The notes below the pieces were generated by a model, which was not told where the DNA came from, made no database searches, and saw only the letters and a list, made by a program, of their open reading frames with translations. The position numbers and the translations under genes are program-made. DNA of 64,000 bases from Streptomyces sp. NBC_00287 (GTDB taxonomy: Bacteria > Actinomycetota > Actinomycetes > Streptomycetales > Streptomycetaceae): assembly GCF_036173105.1 (NCBI RefSeq), contig NZ_CP108053.1, positions 4,526,001 through 4,590,000 of the forward strand, given 5' to 3'. Below, piece by piece: positions 20,072 through 29,600 of the stretch (position 1 is the stretch's first letter; the number at the start of each line of letters is the position of its first letter).

Positions 20072-21715
20072 TTACGCGCGTGGCAAGGCGAACTCGCACC
20101 ACACTGCCTTGCCGCCGCCCGGCGTCCGGCGGGAGCCCCAGGACGAGGCGATTGTCGCGACGATGGCGATGCCTCGGCCCGATTCGTCGGCCGGGTCGGC
20201 GCGGCGGCGGAGCGGAAGGTGGTCGTCTCCGTCCGTGACCTCGACGATCAGGCGGCGGTCGGTTCGGCGTAGGCGTAGGCGCATGGGCGGGGTGCCGTGT
20301 TGGAGAGAGTTCGCGACCAGCTCGCTTGCCGCCAGCACGCCCAAGTCGTGCAAGTCCGTCGGGAACCGCCAACTCGTCAGCACGCCGGAGGCGAACGCAC
20401 GCGCGCGTGGCGCCGCTTCCACGCCGCCGAGCAGTTCCAGGGCGGCGTTGCGGAACAGGTCGCCGTCCGGGCCGGTGCGGGCCGGGTGCTGCAGGACCAG
20501 GACCGCCACGTCGTCGTCGTGGTCCGCCGTGACGCCCGCCGAGCGGACCAGGCGGTCGCAGATGACCTGGGGGGTGCCGGTGGCGCCCGCCAACGCCCGC
20601 TCCAGGGACGCGATGCCCTCGTCCAGGTCCTCGTTCCGGCGCTCCACGAGGCCGTCCGTGTAGAGGACCGCCGTGGAGCCGGGGCTCAGCGGGATCGAGC
20701 CCGACGCGTGCATCCAGCCGCCCGTGCCCAGCGGCGGCCCTGTCGGCTCGTCGGCGCGCAGCACCGTGCCGCTCTCGTCGCGCACCAGGATCGGCAGATG
20801 CCCGGCGGAGGCGTACACCAGGCGGCCCTCGTTCGGGTCGTGGACGGCGTAGACGCAGGTCGCGATCTGGTTGGCGTCGATCTCGGTCGCGAGGCCGTCC
20901 AGCAGTTGCAGTACCTCGTGCGGGGGAAGGTCCAGACGGGCGTACGCGCGGACCGCCGTACGGAGTTGGCCCATCACCGCGGCTGCCCGCACCCCCCGCC
21001 CCATCACGTCCCCGATCACCAGCGCCGTACGACCGCCGCCGAGGGTGATGACGTCGTACCAGTCGCCGCCGACCGCGGCCTCCGTGCCGCCGGGCTGGTA
21101 GGTCGCCGCGATGCGCAGGTCGTCCGGCTGTTCGAGTTCCTGGGGGAGCAGTGATCTCTGGAGGGTGACCGCGGTCTCGCGCTGGCGGCGTTCGCTGGCG
21201 CGCAGCCGCTCGGCGGCCTCGGCGTGGTCGGTGACGTCGGCGGCGAAGACCAGGACGCCTCCGTCGCCTTCGGCGACCGGGGTGCAGGTGAAGGTGTAGG
21301 AGCGGCCGTCGGGGGCCTTGCGGGACTTGACCGTACGGGGCTTGCCGCTGCGCAGGACCTGGTCGAGGAGTGGGAGCAGGCCCAGTTCGTCCAGCTCCGG
21401 CAGGGCCTCGCGGGCCGGTTCGCCGAGCGGGCGGACGCCGAAGGCCGTGGCGTAGGCGTCGTTGACGTAGGCGAGGCGGTGGTCGGTGCCGTGGACCAGG
21501 GCGACGAGGGCCGGCACGCGGTCCAGCACTTCGCGTACCGGCAGTTCGTCGAGGGCGGGGACGGGCGGGGCCTCGTCGGTGAGCTGTTCGGCTCTGGCCG
21601 CGGGGACGGAGCCCGCGCTCTCGCCGCGCCGCTCCGCGGGGACCGCGTGTTCGGTCCGCGCTGCGGCGCGGCGCTGCGTTCCGGGGAGCCGGGCGCTCCA
21701 GCGCGTGAAGTTCAC
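20072..21715 (-). CDS. SpoIIE-type PP2C phosphatase with PAS and RsbW-like ATPase domains
   Basis: This protein of about 547 residues has three modules. A PAS-like sensor lies at about 60-175 (VHGTDHRLAYVNDAYATAFG), a PPM/SpoIIE serine phosphatase at about 190-400 (VGGDWYDVITLGGGRTALVIGDVMGRG; DDDVAVLVL), and a C-terminal HATPase_c of RsbW type at about 410-547 (ASELVANSLQHG). Such proteins control anti-sigma/anti-anti-sigma switches. The GTG at 21715 is chosen because AAGGA precedes it and the longer frame upstream runs into the NADH dehydrogenase gene. It is downstream of that gene on the same strand with a 163-bp gap. Confidence 0.88.
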   Translation of the reverse strand: MNFTRWSARLPGTQRRAAARTEHAVPAERRGESAGSVPAARAEQLTDEAPPVPALDELPVREVLDRVPALVALVHGTDHRLAYVNDAYATAFGVRPLGEPAREALPELDELGLLPLLDQVLRSGKPRTVKSRKAPDGRSYTFTCTPVAEGDGGVLVFAADVTDHAEAAERLRASERRQRETAVTLQRSLLPQELEQPDDLRIAATYQPGGTEAAVGGDWYDVITLGGGRTALVIGDVMGRGVRAAAVMGQLRTAVRAYARLDLPPHEVLQLLDGLATEIDANQIATCVYAVHDPNEGRLVYASAGHLPILVRDESGTVLRADEPTGPPLGTGGWMHASGSIPLSPGSTAVLYTDGLVERRNEDLDEGIASLERALAGATGTPQVICDRLVRSAGVTADHDDDVAVLVLQHPARTGPDGDLFRNAALELLGGVEAAPRARAFASGVLTSWRFPTDLHDLGVLAASELVANSLQHGTPPMRLRLRRTDRRLIVEVTDGDDHLPLRRRADPADESGRGIAIVATIASSWGSRRTPGGGKAVWCEFALPRA

Positions 21716-21878
21716 GAATCCTTGCCTCGTGTCGTCGTCTTCGGCCAGCTCCGGACCCGGCCGGGGCGGAGAGTCGCCCGTCGGAGGGCGGCCGGCGTCG
21801 GGGGTCAGTCTGGCAGTGTGGCGGACCGGGCCGACATCCGTCAGACGCCCGCCCGGGCGGTGGAGTTCCTGGGTCCGG

Positions 21879-23258
21879 TCAGGACGACCCCTTCGGGTCG
21901 TTGTCGGTGTCGACAGGAGGCTTTCCACCGGCCGCGAGTTCGAACTCCGCTCGGGGATGTTCGAGCGATCCGAGGGAGACGATCTCCCTCTTGAAGAGCC
22001 CCGACAGCGTCCATTCGGCCAGGACACGGGCCTTGCGGTTGAAGGTGGGCACCCTGCTGAGGTGGTAGACGCGGTGCATGAACCAGGCAGGGTAGCCCTT
22101 CAGCTTGCGCCCGTAGACGTGTGCGACACCTTTGTGCAACCCGAGTGAGGCCACCGAGCCGACGTACTTGTGGGAGTACGTCTGAAGCGGCTCGCCGCGC
22201 AGGGAGTGCGCGATGTTGTCGCCCAGGACCTTCGCCTGGCGCAGCGCGTGCTGGGCGTTGGGGGCGGTCTCGGTGCCGGGCCGCTCGGCGGTGACGTCGG
22301 GGACGGCGGCGGCGTCTCCCGCGGCCCACGCGTGCGTGGCGCCGTCGATCGTCAGCTCGGCGGTGCATTTCAGCCGTCCGCGCTCGGTACGCGGGAGGTC
22401 GGTGGCGGCGACCAGGGGGTGCGGTTTGACGCCGGCCGTCCACACGACCGTACGGGTCGGGAAGCGGGCGCCGTCGCTGAGCTGCGCTATGCGGTCGGCG
22501 CAGGAATCCAGGCGGGTGTTGAGCCGTACGTCGATATTGCGGCGGCGCAGTTGGGTGACCGTGTAGCGGCCCATCTCCTCGCCGACCTCGGGGAGGATGC
22601 GGTCCGAGGCCTCGACGAGGATCCATTTCATGTCCTCGGGGCGGACGTTGTGGTAGTAGCGCGCGGCGTAGCGGGCCATGTCCTCCAGTTCGGCGAGCGC
22701 CTCGACGCCCGCGTAGCCGCCGCCGACGAAGACGAAGGTGAGGGCCGCGTCGCGGATCGCGGGGTCGCGGGTGGAGGAGGCGATGTCCATCTGCTCGATG
22801 ACGTGGTTGCGCAGTCCGATGGCCTCTTCGACCGTCTTGAAACCGATGCCGTGGTCGGCGAGTCCGGGGACGGGCAGGGTGCGGGAGACCGAGCCGGGGG
22901 CGAGGACGAGTTCGTCGTAGGAGAGCTGCTCGGTGCCGGTGCCCTCCTCCTCGGTGGCGAGGGTGGTGAGGGTCGCGGTGCGCTTCGCGTGGTCGATGGC
23001 GCGGACCTCGCCGATGACGACCCGGCAGCGGTCGAGAACGCGGCGCAGCGGTACGACGACATGGCGGGGGGAGATCGAACCGGCCGCCGCCTCGGGAAGG
23101 AACGGTTGATAGGTCATGTACGGGTCGGGTGAGACGACCGTGACCTCGACTTCTCCGCGTTTGAGTTCTGGTTTCAACTTTCTTTGGAGTCGCAGGGCCG
23201 TGTACATCCCGACGTAGCCGCCGCCGACAACGAGAATGCGCGCACGTTCCTTCACCAT
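21879..23258 (-). CDS. Type II NADH dehydrogenase (NAD(P)/FAD-dependent oxidoreductase)
   Basis: This protein of 459 residues oxidises NADH and feeds electrons to menaquinone without pumping protons. Residues 6-21 hold the FAD-binding Rossmann motif (RILVVGGGYVGMYTALR). A second dinucleotide motif FVFVGGGYAGVEALAELE binds NAD near residue 170, and WAAGDAAAVPD closes the FAD site. The C-terminal region with amphipathic helices (AWFMHRVYHLSRVPTFNRKARVLAEW) would attach it to the membrane. The ATG at 23258 (MVKERAR) gives the normal N-terminus; the frame is open 50 codons further upstream. It is divergent from the AtrA-like gene. Confidence 0.9.
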   Translation of the reverse strand: MVKERARILVVGGGYVGMYTALRLQRKLKPELKRGEVEVTVVSPDPYMTYQPFLPEAAAGSISPRHVVVPLRRVLDRCRVVIGEVRAIDHAKRTATLTTLATEEEGTGTEQLSYDELVLAPGSVSRTLPVPGLADHGIGFKTVEEAIGLRNHVIEQMDIASSTRDPAIRDAALTFVFVGGGYAGVEALAELEDMARYAARYYHNVRPEDMKWILVEASDRILPEVGEEMGRYTVTQLRRRNIDVRLNTRLDSCADRIAQLSDGARFPTRTVVWTAGVKPHPLVAATDLPRTERGRLKCTAELTIDGATHAWAAGDAAAVPDVTAERPGTETAPNAQHALRQAKVLGDNIAHSLRGEPLQTYSHKYVGSVASLGLHKGVAHVYGRKLKGYPAWFMHRVYHLSRVPTFNRKARVLAEWTLSGLFKREIVSLGSLEHPRAEFELAAGGKPPVDTDNDPKGSS

Positions 23259-23642
23259 CCCATGACGCACCGGGCGCTTGAGTTTGTCCACAGCCTCGGC
23301 AATTTGTGTGACCACAAGCCATCGCGCCACCGGGTTGGCCGAATTACCGGAGTGCGGGGAAGGTCCGCAGGTCAACGGGTGTGCGCCGGGGGGTCGCAGG
23401 GGGTGCAATCGGGACGTATACGACCCGTACGCCGATCGGGGGGCGCTCCGTGCGGAACGTGCCCCTTCTGAATTGACTCCCTCTCAACTATGTTCGTGTG
23501 TCGACGGGGTGTAGGGGGATGCGCTCGTCGGGCTCAACGGGTTCGCGACGGGCGGGCTCGGGTCCGTGCATGTTCCACAACGCTCCGGCGATCAATGGCG
23601 GGGAAGTCTCCGGGGGGAGACGTCATTACCGGGGGAACGCTT
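23259..23642. other. 384-bp divergent intergenic region, ndh/atrA promoters
   Basis: This gap separates the divergent NADH dehydrogenase and AtrA-like genes and must contain both promoters. TTGACT at about 23473 is a possible -35 for the plus strand, but no well-spaced -10 was found. No small gene is convincing here; the open frame running into atrA from 23490 has no ribosome site before 23643. Confidence 0.5.
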
Positions 23643-24440
23643 ATGCATGTTCAGGACTCTCATTGGTCGTCCACGTCCGCCATCACACCCGGTGGCGGAG
23701 CGATGGGCGGGGCGATGGGTGGAGCCATGAATGCGGCGGGGAACGGACGCGACAGTTCGCGGACGACACCGCTGCGGGTGGACGCACAGCGCAATCTGGA
23801 GCACGTACTGCGTGCGGCGCGCGAGGTCTTCGGCGAGCTGGGATACGGCGCGCCGATGGAGGACGTGGCGCGGCGCGCGCGGGTCGGCGTCGGGACGGTG
23901 TACCGGCGCTTCCCGAGCAAGGACGTCCTGGTGCGCCGGATAGCCGAGGAGGAGACCTCCCGGCTGACCGATCAGGCCCGGGCGGCGCTCGGGCAGGAGG
24001 ACGAGCCGTGGTCGGCGCTCTCGCGCTTCCTGCGCACCTCGGTGGCGTCCGGCGCCGGGCGGCTGCTGCCGCCGCAGGTGCTGCGCGTCGGGGTTGCGGA
24101 GGAGCACGCGGACGGCGCGGGGTTCGACGAGGCGCGGGTGCCGCAGCAGCGGATGCAGCCGGGCTCGGGCGAACTGCGGCTGGTGCCGGGGGAGACTCCG
24201 GCGGGTCCGGCCGTGTCCGCCGAGGACGACGCCGGGGCTTCGGCGCTGCTGGAGGTCGTGGGGCAACTCGTCGAGCGGGCACGGGAGGCCGGTGAACTGC
24301 GGGCCGATGTGTCGGTGGCGGACGTCCTGCTGGTGATCGCGACGGCGGCGCCCTCGCTGCCGGACGCGGCGCAGCAGGCCGCGGCTTCGGCACGGCTGCT
24401 GGACATCCTGCTGGAGGGGCTTCGCTCGCGGCCGTCGTGA
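23643..24440 (+). CDS. atrA: AtrA-like TetR-family regulator
   Basis: This 265-residue TetR protein has an N-terminal Gly/Ala/Met-rich tail containing short GAMGGAMGGAM repeats, a helix-turn-helix (NLEHVLRAAREVFGELGYGA, VARRARVGVGTVYRRFPSKD), and a C-terminal regulatory domain with an inserted Pro/Glu-rich stretch. The sequence matches my memory of AtrA, which in S. coelicolor activates actII-ORF4 and in S. griseus affects strR, linking nutrition to antibiotic production. The neighbouring NADH dehydrogenase gene supports this. The ATG at 23643 has a GGGGGA site. The symbol rests on recall, not alignment. Confidence 0.78.
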   Translation: MHVQDSHWSSTSAITPGGGAMGGAMGGAMNAAGNGRDSSRTTPLRVDAQRNLEHVLRAAREVFGELGYGAPMEDVARRARVGVGTVYRRFPSKDVLVRRIAEEETSRLTDQARAALGQEDEPWSALSRFLRTSVASGAGRLLPPQVLRVGVAEEHADGAGFDEARVPQQRMQPGSGELRLVPGETPAGPAVSAEDDAGASALLEVVGQLVERAREAGELRADVSVADVLLVIATAAPSLPDAAQQAAASARLLDILLEGLRSRPS

Positions 24441-24562
24441 TGCAGCGCGGTGACGTGTGACCCGAAAAGGTGACGAGGAGGCGTGGGCGCCGGGCGCTCT
24501 CGCCTCGGGAACACTCGTAGAACATTTCGGGAATTCCGGGCGGTTGCTCAACTGTCGCTCCG

Positions 24563-24589
24563 GGAACGTCATTTGAACCTTCCCCGTAT
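24563..24589 (+). promoter_or_regulatory. Candidate ECF-type promoter upstream of the sigma factor gene
   Basis: GGAAC at 24563-24567 and CGTAT at 24585-24589 are separated by 17 bp. This resembles the GGAAC-N16/17-CGTx promoters used by many ECF sigma factors. It lies about 140 bp upstream of the ECF-type gene at 24730, so autoregulation is plausible but unproven. Confidence 0.4.
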
Positions 24590-24729
24590 GGGTGATGGCT
24601 AGTACTGCCTCGCGTGAAGTCCCCACGGATGAGTGGATGCCCCCTCCTGCCGGTTACTGACCAAAATTCGATATGGCACTCTGACCCGGTGTTCGGGACT
24701 GGTTGGGCTGGCGGCGGGGGCTTTCCGCG

Positions 24730-26670
24730 ATGAGCGTTGACGGGCGGGACGGGTCACTCGGTGACGGTGACGCGGAGGGCGGCGGCCCGGCCTCGCCTCA
24801 TGTGCCGAGTCAGGGCGGACGGGCGGACCTGCCGCAGGGCGGTGACCCCACGGTGGCCCCGATCCCGGCGCAGGGCGGCGAGCCCGTGGAGGGCAGCGTC
24901 CCCGCGCAGCGGGACCGGCGCGAGGACAGCGTCCTGCCGCCACCCAGGAATCTTCCGCCGTCGGACGCCGATCTGATCGGGCGGATGCGCTCGGGCGACG
25001 ACTCGGCCTACGAGGAGCTCTTCCGTCGGCACGCCGACGCCGTCCGCCGGTACTCCCGCACCTGCTGCCGTGACGGCCACACCGCCGACGACCTCACCGC
25101 CGAGGTCTTCGCCCGCATGCTCCAGGCGGTCCGCGGCGGTTCGGGCCCCGAGCACGCCGTACGCGCCTATCTGCTCACCTCCGTCCGGCGCGTCGCCGCC
25201 ACCTGGACGAAGTCCGCGAAGCGGGAGCAACTGGTCGACGACTTCGCGGTGTTCGCCTCCCAGGCCGCGCGGGTGTCCGAGGTGTCCGACGACGACACTC
25301 TCGACCTGGGCGCGGATGTGCGCGCGATGCATGAGGCCGAGCAGTCGATGGCCATGCAGGCCTTCCGGTCGCTGCCGGAGCGCTGGCAGGCCGTGCTCTG
25401 GCACACCGAGGTCGAGGACGAGTCGCCCAGCGAGGTCGCCACGCTCTTCGGGCTCGACGCCAACGGCACGCGCGTGCTCGCCAGCCGCGCCCGCGAGGGC
25501 CTCAAGCAGGCTTACCTCCAGGCCCATGTCAGCGTCACCCTCGCCACCGACGAGGAGTGCGCCCGCTACGCCGACCGGCTCGGCGCCTACGCCCGCGGCA
25601 GCCTGCGCACCCGTGCCGAACGCGGCCTGCGCAAGCACCTGGAGGAGTGCGCGAAGTGCCGGCTGGCCGCGGGCCAGATCAAGGAAGTCGCCAGCGGTAT
25701 CCCGGCGGTCGTGCCGGTCGCGGTCATCGGTTGGTTCGGCGCCGCCGGGTACGCCAAGGTCGCCGCGCTCATCGCCGGTGGCACCGGAGCGGGTGCCGCG
25801 GGTGCGGCGGGCGCTGCCGCCGCGGCGGGCGGTTCCTCCTCCGGCGGGGCGAGTGCCGGTGGCGGGGCGGCGGCCTCCGAGGGTCTCGGCGCGCCGGTGA
25901 AGGCCGGTATCGCCGCCGGTGTGGTCGCCGTGGCCGCCGCCGCGGTGGCGCTCGCGCTGGTCGGCAACGACGATCCGGCGCCGAAGCCGGACGCCAAACC
26001 GCCGGTGTCCTCCCCTGCCCCCGTCGTCGAGGAGTCCCCGACTCCCAGGCCCCCGAAGAAGCAGCCGCAGCCGGCCCCGCCCGTCTTCGCCCCCGACCCG
26101 ACCCCGACGCCCACCCCCACACCCAGCCCGACCCCCACCCCGAAGCCGACGCCGAAGCCCACACCGACGCCGACCCCGACCCCGACGCCCACACCGACTC
26201 CCACCCCGACACCGACGCCGACGCCTCCGCCCGCTCCGGCCGAGTACCAGTGGAGCGAGCTGGCGTACAACGTCAACGGCGACGGCACCGAGCCCGAGAT
26301 GCGGCTCGGCGAGAGCAGTTGGGTGTGGCAGCGCTACGGCGTGTCGATCGATGGCACGCAGTACGCCCACGGGGTGACGGTGCACGGCGAGTCCTCCGTC
26401 ACCATCGACCTCAACCGGGAGTGCACCTCCTACCGGGCCCTGGTCGGCGTCGACGACATGAATCTGATGCTGGGCAAGTTCTACTTCTCCGTGTACGCCG
26501 ACGGGGTACGACTGTGGCGGTCCGGGATGATCAAGGGTGGTGACCCGGCGGTCCCCGTCTCGGTCAACATCGCGGGGCGCGAGACCGTACGGCTGGTGGT
26601 GGAACCGCACAGCCACTTCGACAAGATCCTTCTCGCGGACTGGGCGGAGTCGAAGTTCACCTGCTCCTAG
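24730..26670 (+). CDS. Membrane-tethered ECF sigma factor fused to zinc-finger and NPCBM domain
   Basis: This 646-residue protein joins, in order: a disordered N-terminus (1-75); sigma-70 region 2 (about 80-160, DLIGRMRSGDDSAYEELFRR); region 4 (about 205-262, FRSLPERWQAVLWHTEVED); a ZAS-like zinc motif H303-x3-C307-x2-C310; hydrophobic segments (about 325-350 and 392-412); a long Pro/Thr repeat spacer (about 455-500); and a C-terminal NPCBM-type carbohydrate-binding domain (about 507-646, HGVTVHGESSVTIDL). This suggests sigma factor, anti-sigma element and outside sensor in one chain, released by an unknown step. The start is ATG 24730; a TTG at 24703 is possible. It overlaps the convergent regulator by 14 bp. 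Confidence 0.9.
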   Translation: MSVDGRDGSLGDGDAEGGGPASPHVPSQGGRADLPQGGDPTVAPIPAQGGEPVEGSVPAQRDRREDSVLPPPRNLPPSDADLIGRMRSGDDSAYEELFRRHADAVRRYSRTCCRDGHTADDLTAEVFARMLQAVRGGSGPEHAVRAYLLTSVRRVAATWTKSAKREQLVDDFAVFASQAARVSEVSDDDTLDLGADVRAMHEAEQSMAMQAFRSLPERWQAVLWHTEVEDESPSEVATLFGLDANGTRVLASRAREGLKQAYLQAHVSVTLATDEECARYADRLGAYARGSLRTRAERGLRKHLEECAKCRLAAGQIKEVASGIPAVVPVAVIGWFGAAGYAKVAALIAGGTGAGAAGAAGAAAAAGGSSSGGASAGGGAAASEGLGAPVKAGIAAGVVAVAAAAVALALVGNDDPAPKPDAKPPVSSPAPVVEESPTPRPPKKQPQPAPPVFAPDPTPTPTPTPSPTPTPKPTPKPTPTPTPTPTPTPTPTPTPTPTPPPAPAEYQWSELAYNVNGDGTEPEMRLGESSWVWQRYGVSIDGTQYAHGVTVHGESSVTIDLNRECTSYRALVGVDDMNLMLGKFYFSVYADGVRLWRSGMIKGGDPAVPVSVNIAGRETVRLVVEPHSHFDKILLADWAESKFTCS

Positions 26671-29600
26671 CGGCCCCGGCGGGGTGGTCACCGACGGCCC
26701 CGGCGAGTTCGCCCAGGACGTCGTCCACCGTCAGGGCGGCGCCCCGGGCCCGCTCCGCGGCCAGGCGGTCGGCGGGCAGGGCCGCTTCGGCGAGGGCCTC
26801 GATGCGCTCGGCCTCGGCGCACTCCGGCGTCGGGCGTGGCAGGCCCGCGCGCCAGTGGTCGGAGGCGGCGAGCAGGCGGAGCGCACGCGGCAGGTCGTCG
26901 AGCCGGGCGAGCAGCATCGCCGTACTGTCCGCGAACGCCGCCCTGACCGCCTCCGCACACCGTTGGTCCACGGCCTCGCGCAGCGCACGGGCCAGGATCG
27001 GCAGTCCGTGTTCCGGGCCGGACTCCTCGGCCGTGACGAGGCCGTGGATCAGGTCGAGGCCCGCGAGGAACTGCGGCGGTGGTGTACCGCGCTCGCATGC
27101 CGCCCGTGCCGCCTCGTAGTGCTCGCGCGCGCCGGCGATGTCCTGGTCGTCCAGCGCGATCAGCGCCCGCTGGAGCAGGACGAACGCGCGGGAGTCCGGC
27201 ACGCCGTGGCGGTCGGCGGCGGCGTTCGCCTCGTCGAGGGCGGCGAGCGCGGCCGTACGGTCGCCCGTGCGGTAGGCGATCTCGGCGAGCCGGGCGATCA
27301 GAAACGGTGTCTCGGCGTGTGCGCCGACCTCCTGGGCGAGCCGCAGCGCCTCCTGGTACTCGCCCCTGGCCGCGTCGAAACGGCCGCGCGCCATCGCCGC
27401 CTCGCCCGCCGCGCTGCACACCTGGGCCCGCATCCAGCGGTCCCCCGCGCGGCGGCTGAGCACCCGCAGCTCGGCGAGGCCGTCGTCCACGACCCTCAGG
27501 CCGCCCGCCGAGTCGACGGCCAGATGCGTGCGGAACATCAGGACGATGGAGATCTCCCAGTCGCCGCCGTAGGCACGGCAGTTGGTCAGCGCCTCGTCCA
27601 GTTCGGGCCGTCGGTCCTCCGGGCCGCCCAGCAGGGTGCTCGTCAACGGCCAGGCGAGACCCGGCAGTCGCGCCGCCTCCGGTCCTCCCGCGGCGAAGAA
27701 GGCGCGCACTCGGTCGAGTTGTTGCCGCTGCCGTGCGTCCAGGGGGCCGTTCCACGGCTCCGCGTCGGCAAGGAGGAAGAAGCGCAGTATGCGCAGGCGC
27801 ATCCACAGGGTGTGGAAGGGGTGGTCCGGGTCCTCGTCCGGGTCGGGGTTGCTGCTCAGGCCCAGGACGCGGGCGACCCAGTCCGCGCCCTCGTGACGGT
27901 AGTTGCGCAGCCACCAGAACCAGCCCAGGGCCAGGGCCAGTGCGCCGGCCTCCGTCACATCGGCGGCCGTCAGGGAGCGGTGCAGGGCCGCGCGGATGTT
28001 GTCCAGCTCGGTCTCCAGGCGGGAGATCCACGGCAGTTGCTCGGCCGAACGCAGGCGCGGATCCGCCTCCTCGACGAGGCCGCGCACCCACGCGCGGTGC
28101 CGGCGCTCGGCCGTGGCGCGCACCTCGGGGGTCTCGGCGGCACGCTCCACCGCGTACTCGTGGATGGTCTCCAGCATCCGGTACCGCATGCCCTGGGGGC
28201 TGCCCCGCTCGCACGGGGCCGCCACGACGAGGGACTTGTCGACGAGGGCGCCGATGAGCTCGGCGGCGGGTCCCGTGCACACGGCCTCCGCGGCGGCCAG
28301 GTCCCAGCCGCCCGCGAACACGGACACCTCGCGCAGGACGGTGCGCTCCCGCTCGTCGAGCAGCTCCCAGGACCAGTCGACGACCGCGCGCAGGGTCTGC
28401 TGGCGGGGCAGAGCCGTACGGCTGCCGGAGGTGAGCAGGCGGAAGCGGTCGTCGAGGCGGTCGGCGAGCTGCCGGGGGGTGAGCAGCCGCAGCCGGGCGG
28501 CGGCCAGCTCGATGGCGAGCGGCAGCCCGTCGAGGCGGCGGCAGATCTCGGCGACGGCCTCCTTGTCGGCGAGCACGGTGTCCGCGTCGGGGCGGGCGGC
28601 GGAGGCGCGCTCGGCGAAGAGGCGGTGGGCCTGGTCGGGGAGCAGGGGCTCGACCGGGCGCACCGACTCGCCGGGCACGCCCAGGGGTTCACGGCTGGTG
28701 GCCAGGATCGTGAGCCCCGGGCAGCGGGTCAGCAGCAGCTCGGCGAGGTGGGCTGCTGCATCGATGACATGTTCGCAGTTGTCAAGGATCAGGAGTTGGC
28801 TGCGCGGGGCGCAGTACTCGACGAGCAGGGCGACGGGGTCGTCCTGCGGGGCCGTCAGCTCGCTGGTCATCAGCACGGTCTCGCGCAGACCGAGGGCACT
28901 GACCACCGCGCCAGGCACCGCCTCCGGCCGGTCGAGCGGCGCCAGCTCGACCAGCCACGCCTGCGGCAGCCCGGCGGCGGCTTCCTCGGCGAGGCGGGTC
29001 TTCCCAGAGCCGCCCGGTCCGGTGAGCGTGACCAGTCGGGCCCTGTGCAATTCGGAACGGATGGCGGAGATCTCGGGTTCCCGGCCGACGAAAGTTGTCA
29101 GGCGGGGGCGGAGGTTGGTGTGGGGTCTGGGTTCACTCGCGGCCTTGGGCATGGACGGAGCTTCTGCCGGAGCGAGGAGTTCCGCGTGCAGAGCCCGGAG
29201 TTCGGGGCCCGGGTCGGTGCCCAGGCCCTCGGACAGGGCCCGGCGGGCGGTTTCGTAGGCGGCGAGGGCGTCGGCCCGGCGGCCGGTGTCGCGCAGGGCG
29301 CGGATGAGGAGGGCGTGCAGCGGTTCGTCGTACGGATGCGCCGTGGTGAGCTCCGTCAACTCCGGTACGGCGTCCTGGGCGCGGCCGAGTCGCAGGTCGG
29401 CCTGGGCTCGGGCTCTGATCGCGGTGAGCCGCAGCGAGTCGGGGCGGGCCGCGGCGGTGCGGTCCGGGAGGTCGGCGAGGGCGGGGCCGCGCCACAGGGC
29501 GAGGGCGGCGCACAGGGTCTCGGCGGCCGTGGGCGCGTCGCCTCGGTCCAGGGCCGACGTGCCGTCGCGCACGAGCCGTTCGAAGACATACAGGTCCACG

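Noticed and set aside
21716..22027. N-terminal extension of the SpoIIE phosphatase
   Set aside because: It would overlap the 3' end of the NADH dehydrogenase gene and is low complexity; the GTG at 21715 has a ribosome site.
26100..26230. CRISPR-like or satellite repeat
   Set aside because: The repeated CCGACCCC-type DNA encodes the Pro/Thr linker of the sigma fusion and is not an array with spacers.
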